DNA from: PALSA-505 sp963702235
Lineage (GTDB): Bacteria > Actinomycetota > Actinomycetes > Streptosporangiales > Streptosporangiaceae
Direction of reading: 5' to 3'
DNA: 64,000 nucleotides
NCBI GenBank assembly: GCA_963702235.1
Contig: CAVPBZ010000007.1
Location: forward strand, 62,001-126,000
The notes beneath the pieces are model-generated. The model ran no database searches. It was not told where the DNA came from and saw only the letters and a list, made by a program, of their open reading frames with translations. The position numbers and the translations under genes were made by a program. Below are positions 7,672 through 16,092 of the stretch, piece after piece. Each line of letters opens with the position of its first letter. Within the stretch, counting starts at the first letter, position 1.

Positions 7672-8886
7672 CTAGTTGTAGGAGTCGACCGGGGGCAGCC
7701 TGTGGTTGAGCAGGTAGTCCCCGGCGTGCATGGACTTGAAGTCGAGCGGGTTGTGCAGCGAGAGCGTGCGGGCGTTGCGCCAGTGCCGGTCGAAGCCGTA
7801 CTTCTCCAGCACGCTGCCGGCGCCGCAGACCTTGAACAGCGTTGACCCCGCGAAAATCGCGGCCTCGGCCGCCGCCTCCCGGGCCTGGCCGGTGACCACC
7901 GACGCCTCGCCCCGGATCCGCTCGTCACCCGGATGCGCGACGGCCTCGTCGCACAATTCCGCGGCCCGCAGCGACAGCAGCTCGGCGGCGTCCACGGCGG
8001 TCTTCATCGCGCCCACCCGCAGCTGGGTGTAGAGGTCGTTGCTGGCCCGGTCGGCCGGGCTCTCGTACCACAGCCGCGCTCGCGTCTGCACGAACTCGAC
8101 CGCGTCGTCGAGTGCGTTACGGGCGATGCCCACGAACACGCCGGTGTGCACCGCCTGGTAGTTCAGCGAGGTGACCGCCCCGCCGCCGCCGCCCTCGGTG
8201 TCCGGGCTGCCCAGGCACAGCTCGTCCGGGATCCAGACGTCGCGGAACTCGGTGGTGCCGCTGGCCGTGGTCCGCTGGCCGAACCCGCTCCAGTCGTCGT
8301 GGATCGTCACGCCCTCGGCGCTGGTGGGCGTGAAGAACACCCGCACCTCGTCCGAGCCGGCGATGCGGCAGGGGCCGAAGGTGATGTCTCCCGCCAGGCT
8401 GCCGGTGCAGTAGAACTTCCGGCCGTTCAGCCGCCAGCCGTCACCGTCGGGGGTCACGGTCGTGTTGAAGTCGTTGACGCTCTTGGTGCCGACTTCGGAG
8501 TAGGCGTTCGCGATCCACAGCTCGCGGGTGAACCGCGGCAGCCACTTGGCCTGCACGGCCGGGGAGGCGAACTCCTGCATCAGGCGGATGCCGCCGGTGT
8601 GCAGCTGGTACATCTGGCCGATGTTGGAGTCGCCGGCCGAGATCGCGATGACGACCTTCATCAGCTCGGTGAACGAGCCGCCGTTGCCGCCGTGCTCGCG
8701 GGGAACCATGAGGCCGAGCAGGCCCGAGGCCCGGAACGCGGCGCACTGCTCATACGGGAACTTCCGCTCCCGGTCCCGCTCGGCCGCGCCGGCGCGGAAC
8801 TCGTCGCGCAGCGCTTCGGCGACCCGCAGCGGATCGTCCGGGTCGATGCCTGCCAGCGGCGGGCTCGTGCTTTCGGTGGTGGTCAC
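7672..8886 (-). CDS. Acyl-CoA-dehydrogenase-fold flavin monooxygenase (DszC/SfnB-like)
   Basis: 404 residues from GTG 8886. Acyl-CoA dehydrogenase fold: N-terminal helices with GLLGLMVPREHGGNGGSFTE, a mid beta-domain (WRLNGRKFYCTGSLAGDI, GFGQRTTASGTTEFRDVWIP), and a C-terminal helical domain ending DRHWRNARTLSLHNPLDFK, which is conserved in DszC/SfnB-type flavin-dependent monooxygenases. The usual acyl-CoA dehydrogenase catalytic Glu is not evident. Reduced FMN would come from the adjacent flavin reductase. It is similar in layout to the SfnB gene at 9511 but clearly divergent, so the cluster holds two paralogues. Probable role: oxygenation or desulfurisation of an organosulfur compound. The exact substrate is unknown. 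Confidence 0.8.
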   Translation of the reverse strand: MTTTESTSPPLAGIDPDDPLRVAEALRDEFRAGAAERDRERKFPYEQCAAFRASGLLGLMVPREHGGNGGSFTELMKVVIAISAGDSNIGQMYQLHTGGIRLMQEFASPAVQAKWLPRFTRELWIANAYSEVGTKSVNDFNTTVTPDGDGWRLNGRKFYCTGSLAGDITFGPCRIAGSDEVRVFFTPTSAEGVTIHDDWSGFGQRTTASGTTEFRDVWIPDELCLGSPDTEGGGGGAVTSLNYQAVHTGVFVGIARNALDDAVEFVQTRARLWYESPADRASNDLYTQLRVGAMKTAVDAAELLSLRAAELCDEAVAHPGDERIRGEASVVTGQAREAAAEAAIFAGSTLFKVCGAGSVLEKYGFDRHWRNARTLSLHNPLDFKSMHAGDYLLNHRLPPVDSYN

Positions 8887-8998
8887 GGCAGTGTCCTCTC
8901 GGGCTCAGGTCGCACGGATAAGTGGTGACCGGACGGTGGGTGCGGATTCCCGGTAAGAGCAGATTTCCGAACGGCTCCGCCCGACTCGTTCGGTACAT

Positions 8999-9511
8999 TC
9001 ATGGGCCGATCGAGGCGTAACCGCCCCGCCAGAACAGCAGCGGAGCGACATCCTCGGCGCTGGTCTCCACCTCGCGTACCCGGCCGACGACGATCTCGTG
9101 ATCGCCGCCGGGCAGCCGGTGCTCCACCGTGCATTCCAGCGCCGCCAGCACACCCGCCAGCCTCGGGCTGCCGGTGGGGCCGGGGCGGTGCCGCACCTCG
9201 TCCCACGCCGCGGCCAGGCCGCGGCGGGCGAAGTTCGCCGACAGGTGCCGCTGCGGCGCCGCGAGCACGTTGACCGCGAACGCGCCGTGCGCGAGCACCG
9301 CCTCCAGCGTCAGGCTCGAGCGGTCGAAGCAGACCAGCACGAGCGGCGGGTCCAGCGACAGCGAGCTGACCGCGTTGGCGGTCGTCCCCACCGGCTCGCC
9401 GTCCGGCCCGACCGAGGTCACGACCGTGACCCCGGTGGCGAAGTGCCCCATGGCGTGCCGCAGGTCAGCGGCCGAGACCGGGGACGTCACGCCGAGTGCT
9501 GTCATCGCCAT
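8999..9511 (-). CDS. Flavin reductase family protein (two-component monooxygenase partner)
   Basis: 170 residues. HAMGHFATGVTVVTSVGPDG, then GTTANAVSSLSLDPPLVLVC (flavin-binding barrel) and NFARRG are the standard features of the FMN-binding flavin reductase (HpaC/DszD-like) family. The ATG overlaps the SfnB stop by one base (TGATG), so it is co-translated with SfnB and probably delivers FMNH2 to the SsuD, SfnG, SfnB and DszC-like enzymes around it. Full length for the family. Confidence 0.9.
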   Translation of the reverse strand: MAMTALGVTSPVSAADLRHAMGHFATGVTVVTSVGPDGEPVGTTANAVSSLSLDPPLVLVCFDRSSLTLEAVLAHGAFAVNVLAAPQRHLSANFARRGLAAAWDEVRHRPGPTGSPRLAGVLAALECTVEHRLPGGDHEIVVGRVREVETSAEDVAPLLFWRGGYASIGP

Positions 9512-10719
9512 CAGATCTGTCCGTGGTTGGGGGGCAGGACGTGGTTGAGCAGGAAGTTGCCGACGTGGTGGTACTTCCAGTCGGACGGATCGTGGCTGGC
9601 GTGCGTGCGGGCGTTACGCCAGTGCCGGGACAGGTCGTGCCGCTCGTCGGCGGCGCTGGCGCCGCTCAGCGTGAACAGGTCACTGGCCACCTCGATCGCG
9701 ACCGCGCTCCCGAACGCCTTGGCCTGGGCGACCGCGAGCGAGCCGCGGGCCGCCTCGGCGGCATCGCGCGGGAACCGGGTCACCTCGTCCAGCGTGGCGG
9801 CGGCCGCCGCGAGCAGCGCCTCGGCCGCCGCGACCTTGGTGGCCAGCTCGCCGTACCGGCGGATCGTGTGCGGGTCGGTGCTGGCGCTGCCGGCCCAGCC
9901 GGCCCGCACCGCCTCGAAGAACGGGCGGGCCTTGTCCCGGACGAACGCGCCGGCGTCGCGCAGCGCGCCGCCGGCGATGCCGACCTGGATCGCGGCGTGC
10001 CAGAGCTGGGCCCGCGCGCCGAGCTGCTGCGGCACGGCGAAGGCGCTCTCGTACGGCACGACCAGGCCCGGGTCCACGGCCACGTCGTCGAAGACCGCCG
10101 ACCCGCTGACCGTGGCGCGCTGGCCCATCACGTCCCAGTCCTCGCCGAGCGTGAGGCCGGCGGCGTCACGCTCGACGAACGCCAGCACCAGGCGGCCGGC
10201 GTCGTCCAGCGCGCTGACGCCGATCCAGCGGGCGGTGAGCGCGCCGGTGCAGTAGTACTTGCGGCCGTGCAGCCGCAGCCGGGCGCCGCTGCCGTGCAGC
10301 CGGGTCTGCAGGTCCTGGGCATGCTTGCCGCCGCGCTCGGCCAGCCCGTTGCTGAGCCGGCCGCCGGCCAGCACGTCGGCGAACAGCCGCCGCTGCTGCT
10401 CGTCGCTGCCCCAGACCGCGAGCACGTCGACGAACAGGAAGTGCGCCTGCGGTGCCTGCGCGATGGCCGGGTCGACAGCGGCGATGATCCGGCCCGCCTC
10501 GGCGAGCACGGAGGCCGGCAGGCTGGCGCCGCCGTGCTCGCGCGGCACGGTGATCGACAGCAGGCCGCTGGCGTCGAACGCCGCCAGCTCGGCCACCGGC
10601 AGCGCGCCGGCCCGGTCCCGCTCGATCACGCCGGCGGCGATCGACTCGGCGTACTGCCGGGCCGCGGTGATCGCCTCCTCGGCGGAGCCGAGCAGCAGGG
10701 GAGCGGTCGAAGTGATCAT
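9511..10719 (-). CDS. sfnB: SfnB-like acyl-CoA-dehydrogenase-family oxidoreductase, sulfur acquisition
   Basis: 402 residues from ATG 10719, which overlaps the sfnG stop by four bases (ATGA). An open frame continues upstream through sfnG but is a shadow. Motifs: GLLSITVPREHGGASLPASV, AQAPQAHFLFVDVL, GRKYYCTGALTARW, GQRATVSGSAVFDDVAV and C-terminal SRHWRNARTHASHDPSDWK, as in SfnB proteins of dimethyl-sulfone gene clusters. In pseudomonads sfnB lies with sfnG and is induced under sulfur limitation; its precise reaction is not settled. The tight order sfnG-sfnB-flavin reductase supports the name. Confidence 0.85.
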   Translation of the reverse strand: MITSTAPLLLGSAEEAITAARQYAESIAAGVIERDRAGALPVAELAAFDASGLLSITVPREHGGASLPASVLAEAGRIIAAVDPAIAQAPQAHFLFVDVLAVWGSDEQQRRLFADVLAGGRLSNGLAERGGKHAQDLQTRLHGSGARLRLHGRKYYCTGALTARWIGVSALDDAGRLVLAFVERDAAGLTLGEDWDVMGQRATVSGSAVFDDVAVDPGLVVPYESAFAVPQQLGARAQLWHAAIQVGIAGGALRDAGAFVRDKARPFFEAVRAGWAGSASTDPHTIRRYGELATKVAAAEALLAAAAATLDEVTRFPRDAAEAARGSLAVAQAKAFGSAVAIEVASDLFTLSGASAADERHDLSRHWRNARTHASHDPSDWKYHHVGNFLLNHVLPPNHGQI

Positions 10720-11891
10720 CCCGCCACCGACAGCACGAGGTCGGGCTCGGTCAGCCCCTCGGCCGGATCGGGCACCGCGGCGCGGTCCAGCCCGGCCTGC
10801 ATCTCGAGCTCGCGGACGAGCGGCAGCACCTGCTTGCCGAACTGCTCGACTTCCTCGTGGTAGTGCAGGAAGCCGGTCAGGATGAGGTCGACGCCGGCCT
10901 TGCGGTACGCGACGATCCGCTCCGCCACCTGCTCGGCCGTGCCGATGAGCCTGGTGCGGAAGCCGTCGTTGTACTGCACCAGGTCCTCGAACGACGAGTC
11001 GGCCCACATGCCTTTCTTGTCGCCGGTGGACTGCCCGGCCTGCTTGACCGCCGACCCGAAGCCCTCGACGGCCTCGACGTGCGCCTTGGCGATGATCTCG
11101 CGCAGCTGCTCCTTGGCCTCGCGCTCGGTGTCGCGGACGATGACGAACCCGTTCAGGCCGAACCGGGGCCCGTCGGCGCGGCCGACCGCGTCGGCGTTCT
11201 GCCGCAGCTCGGTGAGCTGCTCGCGCACGCCGTCGAAGTCCTTGCCGTTGGAGAAGTACCAGTCCGACAGCTGGCCGCCGTTGCGCCGCGCGGCGGTCGA
11301 GTTGCCGCCCTGGAAGATCTCCGGGTGCGGCCGTCCCGGCCAGGACAGCGGCTTGGGCTTGAGGCTGAAGTCGCGGATCCGGTAGAAGTCGCCGGCCAGG
11401 TTCGCCGTGTCCGCCGTCCAGATCCGCTTGAGCGCGGTGATGAACTCGGCGGTGCGGCGGTACCGCTCGTCGTGCTCCAGCCACGGCTCGCCGAGCTGGC
11501 GGAACTCGTCGGCGAACCAGCCGGAAACGATGTTCACCGCCACCCGGCCGCCGGACAGGTGGTCCGCGGTCGCGACCCACTTGGCCAGCACGCCCGGGTG
11601 CCACAGCCCGGGATGGACCGCGGCGATCAGCTTGAGCCGCTCGGTCGCGAGCAGCAGCGCGAGGCTGAAGCTCGTCGACTCGTGCTGGAACTCCGCGCCG
11701 TAGCTGGCCGTGTACCGGACCTGGCTCAGCGCGTAGTCGAACCCGGCCCGCTCGGCCAGCCGGGCCAGCTTGCGGTTGTACGCGAACGACCAGTCGGTGC
11801 GCTGCTCGATCGTGCTGGTGACCAGGCCGCCGCTGACGTTCGGCACCCAGTAGGCGAAGCGCAGCGGCTCGGTGGTCGGATCGGTGGTCAT
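10716..11891 (-). CDS. sfnG: FMNH2-dependent dimethyl sulfone monooxygenase SfnG
   Basis: 391 residues from ATG 11891, with GGAGG 7 nt upstream. Luciferase-like TIM-barrel: FAYWVPNVSGGLVTSTI, DYALSQVRYTASYGAEFQHE, HPGLWHPGVLAKWVATADHL, SGGRVAVNIVSGWFADEFR, SWPGRPHPEIFQGGNSTAAR. These match SfnG/RutA-type FMNH2 monooxygenases. SfnG converts dimethyl sulfone to methanesulfinate, which after oxidation to methanesulfonate can be split by SsuD/MsuD to sulfite. It lies 26 nt downstream of ssuD and overlaps sfnB by four bases. Confidence 0.9.
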   Translation of the reverse strand: MTTDPTTEPLRFAYWVPNVSGGLVTSTIEQRTDWSFAYNRKLARLAERAGFDYALSQVRYTASYGAEFQHESTSFSLALLLATERLKLIAAVHPGLWHPGVLAKWVATADHLSGGRVAVNIVSGWFADEFRQLGEPWLEHDERYRRTAEFITALKRIWTADTANLAGDFYRIRDFSLKPKPLSWPGRPHPEIFQGGNSTAARRNGGQLSDWYFSNGKDFDGVREQLTELRQNADAVGRADGPRFGLNGFVIVRDTEREAKEQLREIIAKAHVEAVEGFGSAVKQAGQSTGDKKGMWADSSFEDLVQYNDGFRTRLIGTAEQVAERIVAYRKAGVDLILTGFLHYHEEVEQFGKQVLPLVRELEMQAGLDRAAVPDPAEGLTEPDLVLSVAG

Positions 11892-11917
11892 GTGACAGCC
11901 TCCAGGCGTTCGTGGTC

Positions 11918-13024
11918 TCAGTCGGGTGACGGCAGCAGGCCGCGGCGCCGCAGCACGGGCAGCACGCCTTCGGCGACCTGGTAGGCCTCTTCGAGGTGCG
12001 GGTAGCCGGACAGGATGAACTCGTCGATGCCCAGCGCGTGGTACTCCGCCATCCGGTCGGCGACCTCGTCGTGGCTGCCGACCAGCGCGGTGCCGGCGCC
12101 GCCGCGGACCAGGCCGACGCCGGCCCACAGGTTCGGCGACACCTCGAGCGCGTCGGTCCGGCCGCCGTGCAGCGCGACCATCCGCCGCTGGCCCTCGGAC
12201 TGCGAGGAACGCTGGATGGCCTGGGCCCGCTCGATCGCGGCCGGATCCAGCCCGTCGAGCAGCCGCTGCGCCTGCGCCCAGGCCTGCGCCGAGGTGTCCC
12301 GGGTGATGACGTGCAGCCGGATGCCGAACCGCAGCTCGCGGCCGGCCGCCTTGGCCTGCTCGCGCACGTTGTCGAGCTTCTCCGCGACCGCGGCAGGCGG
12401 TTCGCCCCAGGTCAGGTACACGTCGGCGTACCGGGCGGCCACGTCGATCGCGTCCGCGGACGAGCCGCCCAGGTAGATGTCCGGCCACACCCGGGCGGGC
12501 ACGAGCTGCGCGCCGCGGATGTCGTAGTGCTCGCCGCGGAAGTCGACCGGCTGCCCGGTCCACAGCTCCCGGACTACGTGCAGGAACTCCGCGCAGCGCT
12601 GGTACCGGTCATGCTTGCCGAGGTGATCGCCGAACCGCTGCTGCTCGACGTCGTCGCCGCCGGTCACGATGTTCAGCAGCAGCCGGCCCCCGGAGATGCG
12701 CTGGTAGCTAGCGGCCATGTGCGCCGCCAGCGTGGGGGACATCAGCCCGGGCCGGAACGCGACCAGGTACTTGAACCGGTCGGTGACCTGGGTCAGCGCG
12801 GCGGTCATCACCCAGGCGTCCTCGCACCACGAGCTGGTCGGGGTCAGCGCGCCGGTGAAGCCGAGCTGCTCCGCCGACCGCGCGATCTGGCCGATGTAGC
12901 CGATGTCGGGCGCGCGCTCGGTGCTGCCATCGACCACCCGGCTGCCCGCCGCGCCGACGGCGTTGCCGAGGCTCAGGTCGGTGCGCGAGTCGCCGTTGGT
13001 CGGCAGGAACCAGTGCAAGATCAT
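11918..13024 (-). CDS. ssuD: FMNH2-dependent alkanesulfonate monooxygenase (SsuD/MsuD)
   Basis: 368 residues from ATG 13024 (MILHWFLPTNGDSRTDL), preceded by AAGGAGG at 13036-13042; the frame is open further upstream but that extension is not SsuD-like. Conserved segments: WCEDAWVMTAALTQVTDR, FRPGLMSPTLAAHMAASYQR, GRLLLNIVTGGDDVEQQRFG, DIYLGGSSADAIDVAARYAD, and RSSQSEGQRRMVALHGGR near residue 285. The reaction is oxygenolytic cleavage of alkanesulfonates to aldehyde and sulfite using FMNH2. First gene of the organosulfur operon; LysR regulator divergent. No ssuABC transporter is in the window. Confidence 0.92.
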   Translation of the reverse strand: MILHWFLPTNGDSRTDLSLGNAVGAAGSRVVDGSTERAPDIGYIGQIARSAEQLGFTGALTPTSSWCEDAWVMTAALTQVTDRFKYLVAFRPGLMSPTLAAHMAASYQRISGGRLLLNIVTGGDDVEQQRFGDHLGKHDRYQRCAEFLHVVRELWTGQPVDFRGEHYDIRGAQLVPARVWPDIYLGGSSADAIDVAARYADVYLTWGEPPAAVAEKLDNVREQAKAAGRELRFGIRLHVITRDTSAQAWAQAQRLLDGLDPAAIERAQAIQRSSQSEGQRRMVALHGGRTDALEVSPNLWAGVGLVRGGAGTALVGSHDEVADRMAEYHALGIDEFILSGYPHLEEAYQVAEGVLPVLRRRGLLPSPD

Positions 13025-13111
13025 CGACGATTGCCTCCTTGGCCCCAGCATGCGGACCGTGCAGCCGGGGCGTCCAATACGGATTCGCGAGGGGGCGATA
13101 GGGTATTCCAA

Positions 13112-13128
13112 TTAAATCAACTGATTAA
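13112..13128. promoter_or_regulatory. A+T-rich dyad in ssuD/LysR intergenic region
   Basis: TTAAATCAACTGATTAA contains the dyad AATCA-AC-TGATT. It sits in a short A+T-rich patch (13105-13142) of the 143-bp divergent spacer, where a LysR-type regulator would be expected to bind. There is no experimental consensus to compare with, so this is a candidate operator only. Confidence 0.5.
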
Positions 13129-13167
13129 GGCGAGAATTAACTGACCAGGAGGCAGAGGTGCTGTGTC

Positions 13168-14085
13168 GTGCGCGTTGAACAGCTGGAGTACGTCGCCGCG
13201 GTGGCGCGGCTGGGGTCGTTCCGCCGGGCCGCCGAGGCGCTGCACATCTCGCAGCCGGCCCTCAGCGAGTCGGTGCGCACCCTGGAGCGCGAGCTCGGTG
13301 CCGACGTGCTCGAGCGCGGCCGCCATGGCGCCCGGGTCAGCACGTCGGGCCGGGATCTGCTGCCGTGCATCCTGACCGTGCTCGACGCCGTGGACCGGCT
13401 GCGGCAGGCGGCCGACGGGCAGCACCAGAGCGTCCGGCTGGTCCGGATCGGGACCGTGAACACCGCGACCGTACCGCTGCTGGCGCCGGTCATCCGGGAG
13501 TTCCGCGAGCGGAACGGCGGCACCCAGGTCGAGGTGGTCGGCGCCCAGCAGGCCGACATCCACCGCGCGATCCTGGAGGGCAGCCTCGACCTCGGGCTGG
13601 TGAACTACCTGGCGGGCGACGACAAGCCACCGGAGCTCGAGACCACAATTCTGCTGCGCGGCCGGCCGGTGGTCTGCATGCGGTCCGACAGCGCGCTGGC
13701 CGCTCTCGAGACCGTGAGCGTGGCCGACCTGCGGACCCAGCCGCTGATCGTCATGCGCTCCGGCTACGTCATGCACCGCTACGTGCACCGGCTGCTGGCC
13801 GAAAAGATCCCGGTGTTCTCCTACTCCACCGATGGCGCCGAGATGGGCAAGCTCATGGTCGCCGAGGGGCTCGGCGTCACGGTGCTGCCCGACTTCAGCC
13901 TGATCGGCGACCCGCTCGAGCAGAGCGGGGTCATCACCTGGCGCCCGCTGGCCGGCGAGAGCACCGAGGTCCAGCTCGCGATCCAGCGGCCGCGCTCCGG
14001 CTCGCCGCCGCGCGCGGTCAGGGACCTGTACGACATCTTCACCGCGCGGGCCCGGACTTACTCGTCCCTGACGAACTCCAGATAG
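13168..14085 (+). CDS. LysR-family transcriptional regulator of the organosulfur operon
   Basis: 305 residues from GTG 13168. The N-terminal HTH is canonical (MRVEQLEYVAAVARLGSFR, AAEALHISQPALSESVRTLE, RELGADVLERGRHG), followed by a periplasmic-binding-like effector domain (about 90-295). It is divergent from ssuD, so it is probably the local activator for sulfonate/sulfone use, analogous to Cbl/CysB in role; the effector is unknown. Its last 28 bases overlap the 3' end of the convergent MBL-fold gene. Confidence 0.85.
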   Translation: MRVEQLEYVAAVARLGSFRRAAEALHISQPALSESVRTLERELGADVLERGRHGARVSTSGRDLLPCILTVLDAVDRLRQAADGQHQSVRLVRIGTVNTATVPLLAPVIREFRERNGGTQVEVVGAQQADIHRAILEGSLDLGLVNYLAGDDKPPELETTILLRGRPVVCMRSDSALAALETVSVADLRTQPLIVMRSGYVMHRYVHRLLAEKIPVFSYSTDGAEMGKLMVAEGLGVTVLPDFSLIGDPLEQSGVITWRPLAGESTEVQLAIQRPRSGSPPRAVRDLYDIFTARARTYSSLTNSR

Positions 14086-14873
14086 CGCTCGGCCGACCGG
14101 CGCACCGCGGCCTTGCCGCCGGCGGCGATGACCCGCCCCCACCAGGCGCCGTAGACGCGGTCGAAGTCCCACGGCTCCAGCAGGTCCAGCACGCGCCGCA
14201 CGGTGGCAGGCCGCTCCGGGATCAGGTTCGGGTAGCTGTACATGAAGCTCACCCAGTCGCGGTCCATGACGACCTGCAGGATGTCCCCGGAGAACAGCGC
14301 GGCGGCGCCGTCGGCCCCGGCGGCGCGGTGCAGCACCGTCCCCCCGGCGAAGTGCACCCCGGCGTTGATGAGGGTGAACCCGTCGGCGATCGCCAGCGTG
14401 TCGCCGTCCCAGTAGCGCACGGCGGGATCGGGGCGGCCGACCCACTCGCGGTCGGCCGCGTGCACGTACACCGGCGCGCCGAACGCGCCGGCCCAGTCGA
14501 TCATGGTCCCGTAGTAGTGCGGGTGACTGATCGCGATCGCGCTGATCCCGCCCAGGTCACGCACGCTGGCGATCAGTTCGTCATCGAGGTACGTGATGCA
14601 GTCCCACAGCACGTTGCCGGACGGGCCGCGCACCAGCAGCGCCCGCTGGCCGATCGCGAACGCGGGGTCGGTGCCGATCCCGGTCACTCCCGGGCCTTCC
14701 TCGCTGACCCGGCCGCGGTGCCCGGCCGACCGGAGCTCGGCCAGCGTGGTCCACTGCTGGCCGTTCCAGCCGACGTACTGACGCTCGTCGTCGCACACCG
14801 GGCAGTCCGCGCGCGGCGCGGCGTACTGCACACCGCACGTCCGGCAGACGGGGTAGGAGATCGGCTCGGTCAC
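14058..14873 (-). CDS. MBL-fold metallo-hydrolase with N-terminal zinc ribbon
   Basis: 271 residues from GTG 14873, which has AGGAG at a 7-nt spacing; another GTG at 14879 overlaps that site. Four cysteines near the start (CRTCG...CPVC) suggest a small zinc ribbon. The metallo-beta-lactamase core follows: SHPHYYGTMIDW (a variant of HxHxDH with Tyr-Tyr-Gly), VYVHAADREWV, GGTVLHRA and LFSGDILQVV. The lost His/Asp pair in the first motif may change metal loading. Similar zinc-ribbon MBL proteins are of unknown substrate. Convergent to and slightly overlapping the LysR gene. Confidence 0.78.
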   Translation of the reverse strand: MTEPISYPVCRTCGVQYAAPRADCPVCDDERQYVGWNGQQWTTLAELRSAGHRGRVSEEGPGVTGIGTDPAFAIGQRALLVRGPSGNVLWDCITYLDDELIASVRDLGGISAIAISHPHYYGTMIDWAGAFGAPVYVHAADREWVGRPDPAVRYWDGDTLAIADGFTLINAGVHFAGGTVLHRAAGADGAAALFSGDILQVVMDRDWVSFMYSYPNLIPERPATVRRVLDLLEPWDFDRVYGAWWGRVIAAGGKAAVRRSAERYLEFVRDE

Positions 14874-14941
14874 GGTCACCCTCCTGGCCAGGCGCGCGGG
14901 TCAGTACGTGTATATACCGCCGAACGCAGCCAGGGCCGCGG

Positions 14942-14977
14942 GCCCCGGGCACTGTCGCACGCCCCGGGCACTGTCGC
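14942..14977. repeat. 17-bp direct repeat
   Basis: GCCCCGGGCACTGTCGC occurs at 14942-14958 and again at 14961-14977, upstream of the DUF5655 gene. Function unknown. Confidence 0.75.
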
Positions 14978-15012
14978 CTCCTGCGCGGTGTCGCTGCGCG
15001 CACAATGGTCGG

Positions 15013-15429
15013 GTGCCCCGGTGGACCTGCCCGCGCTGCGACCGGGAGTTCGGCCGGGCGCGCCAGTCGCATACCTGCGTGCCGGGCTGCACCGTCGGCG
15101 CCACGTTCGCGGGCCGCCCGCCCCGCCTGCGCGCGGTGTACGACGCGATCCTGGCCCACCTGCAGGACCTGGGCCCGGTGCACGAGGACGCGGTCAGCCT
15201 AGGAGTGTTCCTCAAGCGCGACCGCAAGCTGGCCGAGGTCAGGCCGAGGTCCCGTGACGTATGGCTGGGCTTGTACCTGCCCCGCCCCGTCCGCCATCCT
15301 CGTATCGCTAAGGTGTGCGCCCCGGCCGCTCCGCGCGTGGTACACATCCTGCTGCTCCGCGAGCCCGCCGACGTCGACGACCAGGTGCGCGCCTGGCTCA
15401 CCGAAGCCTTCCTGCACGCCTCTGACTGA
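15013..15429 (+). CDS. DUF5655 domain protein with N-terminal zinc finger
   Basis: 138 residues from GTG 15013. The N-terminus PRWTCPRCDREFGRARQSH with the next Cys (CxxC...HxC) is a zinc-finger-like start. The remainder (RLRAVYDAILAHLQDLGPVH, DVWLGLYLPRPVRHPRI, VHILLLREPADVDDQVRAWL) matches the DUF5655 pattern. An upstream open extension (to 14908) contains the direct repeat and is probably not coding. No function is known. Confidence 0.72.
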   Translation: MPRWTCPRCDREFGRARQSHTCVPGCTVGATFAGRPPRLRAVYDAILAHLQDLGPVHEDAVSLGVFLKRDRKLAEVRPRSRDVWLGLYLPRPVRHPRIAKVCAPAAPRVVHILLLREPADVDDQVRAWLTEAFLHASD

Positions 15430-15488
15430 GCGGGCGCACACAGGCGGATGTGTCGTCCCCCTGAAGAGCGGTGTAGACAACCCTTAAT

Positions 15489-15506
15489 CTTCAAGTTGAC
15501 TTTAAG
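15489..15506. promoter_or_regulatory. SoxR-box-like dyad upstream of soxR
   Basis: CTTCAAGTTGACTTTAAG is an 18-bp near-perfect dyad very close to the known SoxR box (CCTCAAGTTAACTTGAGG). It overlaps a second palindrome, TTGACTTTAAGTCAA (15496-15510). It ends 30 bp before the soxR ATG, suggesting autoregulation. Confidence 0.75.
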
Positions 15507-15536
15507 TCAAGGGAACACCCGGGTAGCGTGTGCCGC

Positions 15537-15977
15537 ATGGCCCCGGAGCTGACGATCGGCGCGATCAGCAGGCGGACGGGGGTGGCCGCCTCCGCGCTGC
15601 GCTTCTACGAGGCCGAGGGCCTCATCCACGCCACCCGGACCCCGGGCGGGCAGCGCCGGTACACCCGTGCCACCATCCGCCGGGTGTCGTTCATCCGGGT
15701 CGCCCAGCAGGTGGGGCTGACGCTCGACGAGGTCCGCTCGGCGCTGGCCTCGCTGCCCGACAACCGCACCCCGACGCAGCGGGACTGGGAGCGGCTGTCC
15801 AACTCCTGGCGGCCCCGCATCGACGCCCAGATCGCGCTGCTGGAACGGCTGCGCGACCGGCTCGGCAGCTGCATCGGCTGCGGCTGCCTCTCGCTGCGGG
15901 GCTGCAGGCTCCTCAACCCCGACGACCAGGCCGCCCGGCGCGGCCCCGGGCCACGCTACGTCCTCGACGCCGACTGA
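15537..15977 (+). CDS. soxR: Redox-sensitive MerR-family activator SoxR
   Basis: 146 residues from ATG 15537. The N-terminal MerR HTH (LTIGAISRRTGVAASALRFY, EAEGLIHATRTPGGQRRYTR) is followed by the dimerisation helix and the [2Fe-2S] cluster signature CIGCGCLSLRGC, diagnostic of SoxR. In actinomycetes SoxR responds to redox-active metabolites and switches on a few oxygenases, reductases and exporters rather than a superoxide regulon. A SoxR-like box precedes this gene and another precedes the questin-oxidase-like gene just downstream. Confidence 0.94.
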   Translation: MAPELTIGAISRRTGVAASALRFYEAEGLIHATRTPGGQRRYTRATIRRVSFIRVAQQVGLTLDEVRSALASLPDNRTPTQRDWERLSNSWRPRIDAQIALLERLRDRLGSCIGCGCLSLRGCRLLNPDDQAARRGPGPRYVLDAD

Positions 15978-16054
15978 CCCCGGCCCGTCGCCGACTCCCC
16001 CGCCGCCGTCCCCCAGTTCATCTCGCCGGCGCGCCCTTTCCCCGCCCGCCGCTC

Positions 16055-16085
16055 TTGACCTCAAGGGCGCTTGAAGTGTCAGTGT
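16055..16085 (+). promoter_or_regulatory. SoxR-type promoter with 19-bp spacer, before questin-oxidase-like gene
   Basis: TTGACC (-35, 16055-16060), a 19-bp spacer holding the dyad CCTCAAGGGCGCTTGAAG (16059-16076), then CAGTGT (-10, 16080-16085). A long 19-bp spacer with the dyad inside it is the hallmark of MerR/SoxR-activated promoters. The ATG at 16093 is 7 nt beyond the -10, so the transcript would be leaderless. Confidence 0.75.
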
Positions 16086-16092
16086 GGACAGC

